From JBJHBP01 sp050485645 (GTDB lineage: Bacteria > Pseudomonadota > Gammaproteobacteria > Steroidobacterales > Rariloculaceae), in the NCBI GenBank assembly GCA_050485645.1, contig JBJHBT010000002.1, positions 1 through 64,000 on the forward strand: 64,000 nucleotides of DNA, read 5' to 3'. The position numbers were made by a program, and so were the translations under genes. Shown piece after piece: positions 52,457 to 61,500 of the stretch (the stretch's first letter is position 1; each line of letters starts with the position of its first letter). The notes beneath the pieces were generated by a model that saw nothing but the letters and a program-made list of their open reading frames with translations, was not told where the DNA came from and ran no database searches.

Positions 52457-52485
52457 ACTATACACTTAGCCCGAGTGGTCCCTGC

Positions 52486-52811
52486 TTGTTCCGACTCAAT
52501 CCAAACTCCGGCTCGCCGATTTATCGGCAGGTGATCGAGCCGGTGCGCTGGATGGTGGCCGGCAATCAGCTCAAACCCGGCGACGAGCTGCCTTCGGTAC
52601 GCGATGTGGCGCTGCGCCATGCCGTCAATCCGATGACGATCTCCAAGGCCTACAGCCTGCTGGAGGCCGAGGGTTTGCTGGTGCGTCAGCGCGGCTGGCC
52701 CGCCTGCAGGAACTCATCGACCCGATCGTGACCGCGGCCGGGCGGCTGCAGCTCAGTGTCGATGATGTCGTTACCTCGATACGCAGAACCATGGAGAAAA
52801 ACAATGACTGA
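52486..52811 (+). pseudogene. YtrA-subfamily GntR regulator with internal deletion
   Basis: N-terminal winged helix is intact: 'SGSPIYRQVIEPVRWMVAG', 'LKPGDELPSVRDVALRHAVNPMTISKAYSLLEAEGLLVRQRG'. Then about 15 codons around the usual GxGMxV segment are missing and the frame shifts; the C-terminal helix continues in another frame ('LQELIDPIVTAAGRLQLSVDDVVTSIRRT'), ending in the TGA at 52809 that overlaps the next start. The regulator cannot be made as one protein. Confidence 0.75.
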
Positions 52812-53900
52812 TGTGGTGCTGGAGTTCGATGGCCTCGTCAAGCGCTTCGGCCGGCGGCCGGTGCTGAACGGCATCAGTGCAAGCGTGCGGCGCGGCGACG
52901 TGATTGCCCTGCTGGGCTGAACGGTGCGGGGAAGACCACGCTGATGGAGACCGCGCTGGGATTCGCGATTCCCGATGAAGGTACGGTGCGGCTCTTCGGG
53001 GAGCACGCGAGTGCGCTTCGGGACGAATCGCTGAAGCACCGAATCGGCTTCGTGCCACAGCAAGATGAACTGATAGGCGCGCTGGACGGCGACACGTTCC
53101 TGAACATGACCGGCGGGTTCTACCGGCACTTGAACCGCGATCTGTTACTGCGGCTGACACGCGAGTGGGCTGTGCCGCTGTTCCGCAAGGTGGACGAGAT
53201 GTCCGGCGGGCAGCGGCAGAAGCTGTCCATACTCGCCGCGATCGGACACCAACCCGAGCTGCTGCTGCTGGACGAACCCGTCTCCAGTCTGGATCCGGTT
53301 GCGCGGCGCGCGTTTCTGCGCGAACTGATCGATATCGTCAGCAGCGGGCAGCGGACGGTGGTGTTCTCCACCTATCTGGTCAGTGACGTGGAGCGTGTTG
53401 CCAACCGGGTCTGGATCGTTCGGGACGGCCGGCTGATCGTGGATGAAACGCTGGATAAACTGAAGGAATCGGAGGTGTGCCGGTCTGCCACGGAGTCGTT
53501 CGCGCCGTCCGGGCGACGAGTCGAGTGTGAGGTCATCGCCGAATCCGGCCTGGCCCTCGCAGTCGTCGGTGTGTTGGCGGTGCTCATCTGGCTGGTGTTC
53601 GATATCGGGTGGCTGGTGTTGCTCGGCTATTGTGCGGCCTGCACGGCCATGTCGGTGTTTTCGGCGTATCTGGTGCTGTGGTTGCGCGCAGAAGGGAGCG
53701 GCCTTCAGGCAGTCACCTGGATCATCATGGTCGTGCTCATGATCGGAATGGCACTGCTGACATACTCCTCCAGGATTGGCCTCATCGAGCCGTCTGCGTG
53801 GCTTGCCGCCGCAATGATGCTTTGCATGGTCGCCGTGCTGTTTCGCCAGCTGGCCAGGTCCGCCTATCTGACGATCGACTGGCGTGTTGGTGAGACCTGA
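52804..53900 (+). pseudogene. ABC transporter ATPase (YtrB type) with frameshift, fused to permease remnant
   Basis: Begins 'MTDVVLEFDGLVKRFGRRPVLNGI', then a one-base deletion inside Walker A gives a TGA (52918-52920); restoring one base yields LGLNGAGKTT. The rest reads on in the next frame: 'MSGGQRQKLSILAAI', 'LLLLDEPVSSLDPVARRAFL', 'VVFSTYLVSDVERVANRVWIVRDG'. After 'DKLKESE' the chain runs straight into a membrane-helix region (~150 residues), which looks like the end of the cognate permease, so the ATPase C-terminus and permease N-terminus were deleted together. Confidence 0.8.
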
Positions 53901-53910
53901 AACCACACAT

Positions 53911-53938
53911 TCACTTACTTAGTAAGTGATGATACACT
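53911..53938 (+). promoter_or_regulatory. Promoter and palindromic operator of the AbrB/PIN pair
   Basis: TCACTTACTTAGTAAGTGA (53911-53929) is a 19-bp perfect palindrome. TTCACT (53910-53915) and TACACT (53933-53938), 17 nt apart, form a modest sigma-70 promoter that the palindrome overlaps, as expected for autorepression. Confidence 0.6.
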
Positions 53939-53970
53939 GCGGCCAGATCGGCGAATCGAGGAGCACGATC

Positions 53971-54234
53971 ATGACTGCCGCAACATTGACGGAACGTGGA
54001 CAGGTCGTCATTCCGTCAGAGATCCGAACCAGGTACGGGCTCACACCGGGCACTCAGGTGGAATTCGTTGACGATGGCGGTACGATCCGTCTGGTCGTAC
54101 GCCGACGCGTTGCACCGACCGATCCGGAAATCGGCTACGGCCTGGTCGAGCTGCCGTCCACAGGCAGGCAGCGGCGCCTGAGCGAATTCGATGCCGCGAG
54201 CATGGTCAGGGAGCCGTCCGGAAGACGCCGGTGA
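53971..54234 (+). CDS. vapB: AbrB/MazE-type antitoxin
   Basis: 87 residues, GAGGAG 7 nt before the ATG. 'TLTERGQVVIPSEIRTRYGLTPGTQVEFVDDGGTIRLVV' is the swapped-hairpin AbrB DNA-binding fold, with a C-terminal toxin-binding tail. GTGA overlap with the PIN toxin gene. Confidence 0.85.
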   Translation: MTAATLTERGQVVIPSEIRTRYGLTPGTQVEFVDDGGTIRLVVRRRVAPTDPEIGYGLVELPSTGRQRRLSEFDAASMVREPSGRRR

Positions 54235-54650
54235 TCGCCGTCGACACCAACATTCTCGCACGCTTCTATTGCAACGACCCGGACGATCCCGAAGCGGCCA
54301 GACAGCGACCTCGTGCGCGGCAGGTGATGATCGGTTCGCCCGCCATCTTCGTGCCGTTGACTGTCATCCTCGAGCTGGAGTGGGTCATGCGCGGCTTTTA
54401 CAGACTGACCGCGGAGACGTTCTGCGAGGTGGTGGAGCATCTTCTCGGCATGCCACATGTCACCGTGGATCGATGGGAGGAAGTCAAGGATGCTCTTGAC
54501 CTTCACCGGAAAGGGTTGGATTTCGCGGACGCACTCCATTGGGCGTGCAGCAAGTCATGCCGGCAATTCGTGACCTTCGACGACCGCAGTTTCGTCCGCC
54601 GCGCCAGACGCATGAAACTCGCGCCGGCGGTCTCTGTCCCTGGAAGGTGA
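54231..54650 (+). CDS. vapC: VapC-type PIN-domain toxin
   Basis: 139 residues, GTG start. Conserved acidic residues are visible in 'VDTNILARFYCND' (Asp), 'VILELEWVMRGFY' (Glu), 'DFADALHWACSK' (Asp) and 'VTFDDRSF' (Asp), the four-acid PIN nuclease site. Should cleave RNA; partner is the AbrB-type protein just upstream. Confidence 0.88.
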   Translation: MIAVDTNILARFYCNDPDDPEAARQRPRARQVMIGSPAIFVPLTVILELEWVMRGFYRLTAETFCEVVEHLLGMPHVTVDRWEEVKDALDLHRKGLDFADALHWACSKSCRQFVTFDDRSFVRRARRMKLAPAVSVPGR

Positions 54651-54829
54651 CGCCGCCCTGGCCGGGAAAGCCGACGGGTTCCGTGGCCAGGGGCAGCGGC
54701 AGGGAGATAACCTCTGGTGATCTTCCGCATACGAAACCTGCAAGATAGACTGCTTTCTTCGAAGCCGAGAATGAAAAGGCCGCGACCGAATCCTGGCGGC
54801 TGCCTGCCGATAGGGAGAGTTGATTGAGC

Positions 54830-54982
54830 ATGTTTCCCGGCCGGAGTTGGAGCACGGCTCCGCTCGCGGGGGTCGGCCTGCTCTATGGCCCCATGCTCAC
54901 GGCGAACCAGTTCGCTCTCGTCGTGCTCGCCGTCATGACCGCGCTGGCGGTCTACACCCAGCCCGCGTGCAAGCATGAATAA
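54830..54982 (+). CDS. Small membrane peptide, doubtful
   Basis: 50-codon frame with one hydrophobic stretch ('LTANQFALVVLAVMTALAVY'), ending 'PACKHE'. A GGGAGAG lies upstream at 54813-54819. No relative recognised; it may be the tail of a lost gene. Apart from this, 54651-55033 shows nothing convincing. Confidence 0.3.
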   Translation: MFPGRSWSTAPLAGVGLLYGPMLTANQFALVVLAVMTALAVYTQPACKHE

Positions 54983-55033
54983 CGCACGATTGGCAGCGAC
55001 CTTGAACTACCGTTGCCCGTGCGCTGGAGCTCT

Positions 55034-56053
55034 CTATTCCCAGCCGGTGAGCGACTGATAGGGAATCGCGATGCCGATCGCCTCGATTTCGTGGATCTGA
55101 CCTTCCGGCCCGATCTTGTAGATATGCGCGGCCAGCGCGTCGAACGGATCGAGGTCGAAATCCTGCATGCGCGTCGAACCGTCCGTCAGCGTGACCGGGT
55201 AGGGAATGTTGTCCATCGGATGGTGGAAGTGCGTAAAGCCGATAGCCAGCCCCGTTACCGGGTCGGCCGCGAACATGCGCCGGTGCGTAATGACCTGGAT
55301 GTACTGGAACTGGCCGCTCGTCAGCTGATCAGCGCAATCGCGGGGCACATGCGGCTCCGACCTATCGGCCGCAGCTGCGTACGACCCGCCGGCGGTCACC
55401 ATGCCGTTTTCGTGGCGCGTGCAGTTATCCGCGAACGGCGCGAGGGATCCATCGTCGTCCTGCAATGCGTCGTAGTAAGTCGCCCCGATCCGCTTCAGCT
55501 CCTCGCGCGACAGACGCAGATGCTCGGGAACTTCGCGTGAAAATGCTTCCTGGTCACCGGGGCGAAGACGCGGCGGGCTGGACGGCAGCACGGCGAGCAT
55601 GTGTTCGGCTTCGACAATCTCGCCTGCGTCGTTGAGTTGCAGGCGCACTGCAACGATCACGGGCTGCTCGGACTTTGGCTGCGCGTCACGCCACGCCGCG
55701 CGTTCGTCGATCGGGTAACCCGGCGGCGTCGGCGGTGCGGCCAGATAGGTCATCATCGCCATGTAGCCGACGGAGCGCGCCTCCTCATCGGGAACGTATA
55801 TGCCGGAATCTCCGGGCCCCTGCATCGCGGTCTCCCACAGCCCCTCGCCCGGCGCGATACGCATCGCGTTCTCGACGATACGCACGTTGTCCGCGAGCGG
55901 AACGGCCGACGGATCATGGTCGACGATCGCCGCCATGTAGCTGTCGGCCAAGTCGATCAGACACCGGCGATCGCAGTTCTGGGCCATCGCCGTGCCCGCG
56001 GATGCAAGGATAAGAAGTGCTGCCGCCGTTCCGCGCATGCTGAATCCGCGCAT
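55034..56053 (-). CDS. Secreted protein with two SnoaL-like domains
   Basis: 339 residues, AAGGAG before the ATG, signal peptide ending 'GTAMAQ', then 'CDRRCLIDLADSYMAAIVDHD'. Distantly similar to the protein at 34523-35488 in length, in the 'CDRxCL' opening and in two repeated halves ('ATYYDALQDDDGSLAPFADNCTRHENGMV' in the second). Function unknown. A ~70-bp piece of it is duplicated at 56743-56815. Confidence 0.7.
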   Translation of the reverse strand: MRGFSMRGTAAALLILASAGTAMAQNCDRRCLIDLADSYMAAIVDHDPSAVPLADNVRIVENAMRIAPGEGLWETAMQGPGDSGIYVPDEEARSVGYMAMMTYLAAPPTPPGYPIDERAAWRDAQPKSEQPVIVAVRLQLNDAGEIVEAEHMLAVLPSSPPRLRPGDQEAFSREVPEHLRLSREELKRIGATYYDALQDDDGSLAPFADNCTRHENGMVTAGGSYAAAADRSEPHVPRDCADQLTSGQFQYIQVITHRRMFAADPVTGLAIGFTHFHHPMDNIPYPVTLTDGSTRMQDFDLDPFDALAAHIYKIGPEGQIHEIEAIGIAIPYQSLTGWE

Positions 56054-56068
56054 CGTGTTTCTCCTTAA

Positions 56069-56389
56069 CTACTTATCCGAGGACTTTGCTGGCGTCAGCT
56101 CCGAACGTTTGCTAGCCGGCTGCTCCACCATTCGACCTTCAACAAACTTGTGAAGGACGCTGGATACAAGCGTTTGATAAGGAATACCTTCTGCCAAAGC
56201 TCGCTTCTGCAACGCGCGAAGATCCTTCGACGCAATCCGAATATTGATTCGGCTGTCTTTGGCAAACGTTGCTTCGGCGATCTTTCGATGGCGTAAGAAC
56301 TCTTGACGCCGATTTTTGACTTTCTTTAGCTTCCCGCCTTCAAAAGCCTCGAGGATCTCTTTCTCCTCCGCACTAAGTTTACTCATCAC
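56069..56389 (-). CDS. BrnA/CopG-like antitoxin
   Basis: 106 residues. 'SRINIRIASKDLRALQKRALAEGIPYQTLVSSVLHKFVEGRM' is a ribbon-helix-helix type segment seen in antitoxins placed after BrnT-like toxins. ATGA overlap with the toxin gene upstream, order toxin then antitoxin as in BrnT/BrnA. Confidence 0.8.
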   Translation of the reverse strand: MMSKLSAEEKEILEAFEGGKLKKVKNRRQEFLRHRKIAEATFAKDSRINIRIASKDLRALQKRALAEGIPYQTLVSSVLHKFVEGRMVEQPASKRSELTPAKSSDK

Positions 56390-56661
56390 GATTCACCAAT
56401 ATACTGTTTAGTTGCTTTACGACTGGGGATGATCGTCTTCAGGAATATCTCATCTTCCGATTCGATGAAAGGTACCAAATAGGCGTATCCCTCGATAAGA
56501 ACAACAGAGATTTTCTGGCCGGGATAACTCTCCTGGTTTGGGTGATCGAAGATATCTACCTCGTCTCCGCCCCCGATGTGAAACACTACGTCTTCGAACG
56601 AAACGCCACGTTCTCGCTTGAGCTGCTCGTTCTTCTCGGGATTCCACGCGAAGTTCTTCAC
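56386..56661 (-). CDS. BrnT-like toxin
   Basis: 91 residues from GTG. 'FAWNPEKNEQLKRERGVSFEDVVFHI' followed by '..VVLIEGYAYLVPFIESEDEIFLKTIIPSRKATKQYIGE' is the BrnT/RelE-like pattern (F-W-D/N-P-x-K, H-G-V-S-F-E, R-I-I-S/P-A/S-R-x-A-T). Ribonuclease toxin by family. More AT-rich than its neighbours. Confidence 0.82.
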   Translation of the reverse strand: MKNFAWNPEKNEQLKRERGVSFEDVVFHIGGGDEVDIFDHPNQESYPGQKISVVLIEGYAYLVPFIESEDEIFLKTIIPSRKATKQYIGES

Positions 56662-56672
56662 ACACTGAAGAA
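56654..56672 (-). promoter_or_regulatory. Inverted repeat at the BrnT start
   Basis: TTCTTCA and TGAAGAA arms (7 bp each) separated by 5 bp overlap the GTG start. A TATTCT-like -10 lies immediately upstream. Position fits autoregulation by the antitoxin. Confidence 0.5.
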
Positions 56673-56742
56673 TACCCTATTGCGTGTGCCTATTGTACTC
56701 CGAGTGTGATGCTTCACTCAGACGGCGAATGCCCCTCCGTCA

Positions 56743-57022
56743 ACGTACATGCCGGAATCTCCGGCCCTCTCTGCATCGCGGTCTCCCACAGCCCCTCGCC
56801 CGGCGCGATACGCAATCAAGCAGCCGCGTTTGGCAGCCGGCTACCGCAATGGCTCGGTGTCGTCGCACTCATCTACGTGCTGATCAGCGCGATCAGCCTG
56901 ATCGGCACCGGCTTCAAGGTGGCCACAGGTGGCCAGGCCCAGGAACTGTTCGGCTTTGCGACAAATCCCTATGTCGGACTCGTCATCGGCATCACCGCCA
57001 CCGCCCTGATCCAGTCCTCTTC
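56743..57022 (+). pseudogene. Composite debris: duplicated gene piece plus Na/Pi cotransporter fragment
   Basis: 56743-56815 repeats 55794-55866 from the secreted-protein gene nearly exactly. It is followed (56820-57022) by 'LIYVLISAISLIGTGFKVATGGQAQELFGFATNPYVGLVIGITATALIQSSS', the N-terminal part of a PNaS-type Na/phosphate cotransporter, which stops at the conserved QSSS motif (full length would be over 300 residues). Confidence 0.75.
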
Positions 57023-57028
57023 AGCCGA

Positions 57029-57244
57029 ATGTCCAAGGCCGAGCTGGCGAGCATTCTCGATGAGACGGAAAAGAATATCTCCGAGATCAGGGCCCAGCTG
57101 AAGCGCCGTGAACAGGAAGCGCAGCATCGGGCCACCGACGAGCTGGAGCTGCCCGTCACGCGCACGGCGGTCGACTGGAGCCAGGTAAAAGCCTTCTTCC
57201 AGCAGGTTCTCGAAGAACTGCGCAGCAGGAGCGGATCAAGATGA
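57029..57244 (+). CDS. Hypothetical coiled-coil protein, 71 residues
   Basis: ATG begins right after the cotransporter fragment. 'SILDETEKNISEIRAQLKRREQEAQ' is a coiled-coil-like stretch, followed by 'VDWSQVKAFFQQVLEELRS'. No family recognised. The stop overlaps the start of the PstS remnant (ATGA). Could also be the surviving end of a deleted gene. Confidence 0.45.
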   Translation: MSKAELASILDETEKNISEIRAQLKRREQEAQHRATDELELPVTRTAVDWSQVKAFFQQVLEELRSRSGSR

Positions 57245-57758
57245 CATGCTTACCCGAGAACCGCGATCGAAGACGCAGCTTGCTGATGAGGCTGACTGCG
57301 CTGACGCCGGCCGCCTTTGCCCTGGCGTCGGATGGAACGGTGCGTGAAGCCCTGGCGCAGCAGATCGTCACCGACGGATCGAGCTGCCGATCGCGTTCGA
57401 CGCCTTGGCCGTTGTCGTCAATGGCGCCGATGACTGGGCGACCGCGATCACGGTCGATTCCGGCAGCGGTCCCGTGCACCCCGCCCTTCCCGAGGTACTG
57501 GCCGGTCGCTATCAGCCGCTCAGCCGGCCACTGTTCCTCTACATCAGCATCGCTTCGCTGCAAAGCAAGCCGCAGTTGTCCGCATTCCTGACGACCTATC
57601 TGTCGAGCATCCGCAACTGGGTGCACTTCACCGGATACATGCCGCTTTCCGCGCAAGCGTACGACAGGGCGCTGAAGCGGCTCGAGGCGAGAACAGCCGG
57701 AACACGCTTCGATGGCCAGTTGACGGTCGGCATCGGAATCGACGAACTCTACGACTGA
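57241..57758 (+). pseudogene. Phosphate-binding protein (PstS-type) remnant
   Basis: The start reads 'RRRSLLMRLTALTPAAFALASDGTVREALAQQIVTDGSS' as a signal peptide and N-terminal strand, then a frameshift near 57385 leads to 'IAFDALAVVVNGADDWATAITV', then after a deletion to 'YQPLSRPLFLYISIASLQSKPQLSAFLTTYLSSI' and 'VGYMPLS'-like 'TGYMPLSAQAYDRAL'. All blocks are PstS/SphX-type, in correct order, but only about half of the protein is left and no single frame joins them. Confidence 0.7.
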
Positions 57759-57807
57759 GATACCGCGCGTTCCATCTGCTGGCCGGCTCGAGGGTCGTCG
57801 AGGCGGA

Positions 57808-58058
57808 TCAGCGGCCGACGCGCTCCAGCATGACCGGGACCGGGCGGCAGATCGTGTTGCAGACGGGCGAGTGGTCGCGCGCGAGCAGTCCCTGCAGGTC
57901 GATGTCGCCGGCAAGCTCGGTCGAGAGGCGATCGATCCTGATGCCGCGGGCAGTGGCATGCAGCACAGTGGTCGTGGTGACGCAGCCGGCCAGGGCGTGG
58001 AGCAGGTACTCGACCGGGTTCGCGCCCTCGTTGCGGTGCCGGAAACGGCCGGCGCACG
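57808..58058 (-). pseudogene. OsmC-family protein, C-terminal fragment
   Basis: 'EGANPVEYLLHALAGCVTTTTVLHATARGIRID' carries the conserved Cys of OsmC/Ohr peroxide-reductase-like proteins and is followed by 'LAGDIDLQGLLARD'. The first half, including the catalytic Arg/first Cys region, is absent; the fragment begins just after the lspA stop, so a deletion joined them. Confidence 0.75.
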
Positions 58059-58064
58059 AAGACC

Positions 58065-58583
58065 CTACTTTCCGCCCTTCCTGCCGCGCCGAAACTCGAG
58101 GATACTGTCGAGAATCAGCAGGCCCGCGCCGATCGTGATGGCGGAATCCGCGATGTTGAATGCCGGGAAGTACCACTGCTGGTAGTGCACGCGGATGAAG
58201 TCCACCACGTGCCCCCACAGCGCACGATCGATGACATTGCCCAGTGCGCCGCCCATCACCAGTGCGAGACCAGCGGCCAGTATCCCCTGCCCCCTGGCCG
58301 GCAGCATGCGGATCCAGATCAGCAGTGCGATGCTGACGGCCAGGCCGATGAACGTGAACAGCCATCGCTGCCAGCCACCCGCGCCGGCGAGGAAACTGAA
58401 GGCCGCGCCCTCGTTGTGCAGCCGCATGAACTCCAGTACGGGCAGCAGCGTCAGGCGCTCGAACTCATCGAAGTTGGCCATGATCAGGAACTTGGTCCAC
58501 TGGTCGAGCACGATCACCAGCAGTGTCAGCCACAACCAGTTTGACGCACCGGCGCGCAGCGAGAACCAGCGTCGTTCACTCAT
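58065..58583 (-). CDS. lspA: Lipoprotein signal peptidase (signal peptidase II)
   Basis: 172 residues with four membrane helices. 'LDQWTKF', 'LRLHNEGAAFSFL' (NxGxAF), 'GGALGNVIDRALWGHVVDFI' and 'FPAFNIADSAITIG' include the two catalytic Asp residues. Removes signal peptides from prolipoproteins. ATG overlaps the ileS stop (ATGA), the normal ileS-lspA arrangement. Confidence 0.97.
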   Translation of the reverse strand: MSERRWFSLRAGASNWLWLTLLVIVLDQWTKFLIMANFDEFERLTLLPVLEFMRLHNEGAAFSFLAGAGGWQRWLFTFIGLAVSIALLIWIRMLPARGQGILAAGLALVMGGALGNVIDRALWGHVVDFIRVHYQQWYFPAFNIADSAITIGAGLLILDSILEFRRGRKGGK

Positions 58584-61500
58584 GATGCCTGCCCGCCATC
58601 CCTGGCCAGGGCGATGCGCCAGCGGTCGTCGTCCTCGCCACCGTCGACGGTGAACGCGTCCGCGGCTTCGGGTTCAGCGAATCGGCTCGCGAGCGTCTCG
58701 TTCATCAGATACTCCCGGTAAATACCCAGCACCTCGCGCACGCGATCACTGCCGTCGACCATCAGCACGATGCGATCGGATACTTCCAGCCCTGCCTGTT
58801 TGCGTGCGTCCTGCACCGATCGTACCAGCTCACGCGCCAGCCCCTCTCGCCGCAGGTCGTCATCGAGCTGCGTGTCGAGTCCGGTGAGGTAACCGCCTTC
58901 CTCGGCGCAGGCGAACCCTTCGGCCGAGGCGGTCTCCACCAGCAGCGAATCGGGTGTGAACTCCAGCTGCTCGCCGGCGATCGCGAACACCTGCGTTTCA
59001 CCGGCGGCCACGGCCGTCGCAATGGCGGCACCGTCGGCCGTCGCGAGAAACTCCCTGATCGCCGGAATCAGCCTGCCATAGCGCCTGCCGACCAACGGCA
59101 GGTTCGGCTTGATCCGATAGCTGACCAGCGTCGCATCCGGAGGAATCAGTTCCACCGCCTTGACGTTCAGCTCCTCCAGAATCTGTTCCTGGTGCCTGCG
59201 CACGGCGGCCTGTGCCGCTTCGTTCGGCACGCGCACCAGGATACGCTTCAGCGGCTGGCGCACCTTCAGCCGCGATGAATTGCGTGCCGAGCGGCCCAGA
59301 CCGACGACGCGCTGCACCACTTCGGTCTGTTCGAGCAGGTCGCGATCCAGACGCGCCTCGTTCAACCGCGGCCATTCACGCATATGCACGCTGGCTGGTG
59401 CATGCCTGTCCAGGCCGCACACCAGATTGCGGTGCACCTCCTCGGCCAGGAACGGCACGAACGGCGCCATCAGGCGATGCACCACATCCAGGCACTCGTA
59501 CAGCGTCAGATACGCCGCCTGCTTGTCGTCACCGCTGGCCGCTTTCCAGAAACGCCGGCGATTGCGGCGGATGTACCAGTTGCTGAGCTGGTCGACAAAG
59601 CGCTCGATGGCCGTTCCCGCTGTCTGCGCATCGTACGCATCCAGTGCTTCGGTCACGGTGTTCACGGTATCTTCCAGCAGTGCCAGCACCCAGCGGTCGA
59701 TCTCCGGGCGGCGACGCCAGTCCACGTCGCGGCCCGGATCGAAGCCGTCCAGCCGCGCGTACATGACGAAGAATGCGTACGTGTTCCAGAACGTATTGAT
59801 GAAACTGCTCGCGACGTCGGCAATGATGTCCACCGACACGCGCTTTTGAACATCCGGCGCGACGCGTGCGGTGAAGTACCAGCGCAGCGCGTCCGCGCCG
59901 ACGTTGTCGAATACATCGTAGGGGTTGACGATGTTCCCCAGCGACTTCGACATCTTCTTGCCGTCCTGATCGACGATGTGGCTGAGGCAGATCACATTCC
60001 GGTACGCCACGCTGTCGGAGGCCATGGTCGCGATCGCATGCAGCGTATAGAACCAGCCGCGGGTCTGGTCGATGGCTTCACAGATGAAGTCCGCGGGAAA
60101 ATTCTGATCGAAGGCTTCGGCATTCGCGAAAGGATGGTGCCACTGCGCATACGGCATGGCGCCGGAGTCGAACCAGCAGTCGATGACTTCGGGCACGCGG
60201 CGGTACTCGCGGCCCTCGTGCATGAACGTCACATCGTCCACGGCCGGGCGATGCAGATCCAGCCCGGTGAGGTCGCGTCCTGAGCGTTCGGCCAGCTCCG
60301 CAACCGAACCGATGCACAGGTAATCACCCTCACCGTCGGTCCACAGCGGCAGTGGCGTACCCCAGAAGCGCTCACGCGAAAGCGCCCAGTCGATGTTGTT
60401 CTCCAGCCAGTTGCCGAATCGTCCTTCACGGATATTGGACGGCACCCAGTTGATCGTGCGGTTCAACGCCACCATGCGATCGCGGAAGTCCGTCGTGCGG
60501 ATGTACCACGCATGCCTGGCGTAGTAGATCAACGGATCGCCGGTACGCCAGCCGAAAGGATAGTTGTGCAGATACTTCTCTTCGCGGAACAGCAGGCCGC
60601 GGTCGCGCAGGAGCTGCGTGATGACCGGATCGGCTTCCTTGAAGAACAGGCCTGCCACGGGCCCGGCTTCAGACAGAAAACAGCCGTCGTCACCGACGCC
60701 ATGCAGAACCGGCACACCGTGCTGCCGCCCGACCTCGAGGTCGTCCTCGCCATAGGCCGGCGCAATGTGCACGATGCCGGTGCCGGATTCGGTGGTCACG
60801 AACCCGGCCTCCGTCACCCGGCACACATCGGCATCCACGGCCAGCCAGTCGAACAGACGCTGATAACGCATGCCCGCAAGCGCGCGTCCCGATTGCGTAC
60901 CGACGATCTCGTAGCCGGTGTCGCCAAGCACGGTGTCGATGAGTTCGCGCGCCAGGATCAGCACCTCGCCGGAATGCGCGCCGATGCCGCCCGCGTCGCC
61001 CGCATCACCAGCATCGGCCGCCGAGCCGGATACCCGCACGCGCGCGTATTCCACATCCGGATGCACTGCCAGCAGCAGGTTCGACGGCAGCGTCCACGGC
61101 GTCGTCGTCCAGACCAGAAAGCTGGTGTTGTCTTCACCCGTCACCGGGAAGCGCACATACACCGACGGGTCTTCCACCTCGCGGTAACCCTGCGCGACCT
61201 CATGGGATGACAGCGTCGCGCCGATACGCGGATCGTAGGGCACCACTTTATAGCCGCGATAGATCAGGCCGCTGTCCCAGATTTTCTTCAGCAGCGACCA
61301 GACGCTTTCGATGTAGTCGTTGTGCAGCGTGAAATAGGCCTGCTCGAAATCCACCCAGAAGCCCATGCGTTCGGTCATGGCCTCCCAGTCGCCCACGTAG
61401 GTCATCACCGATTCGCGACAGCGGCGTGTGAACTCGGCAATACCGACTTCCTGTTCGATGCGCTTCTTGTCGTAGATGCCCAGCGCTTTCTCGATCTCGT

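Noticed and set aside
52262..52465. 67-codon minus-strand ORF before the GntR operator
   Set aside because: Plausible-looking composition but no ribosome binding site, no recognised family, and it crosses the operator palindrome.
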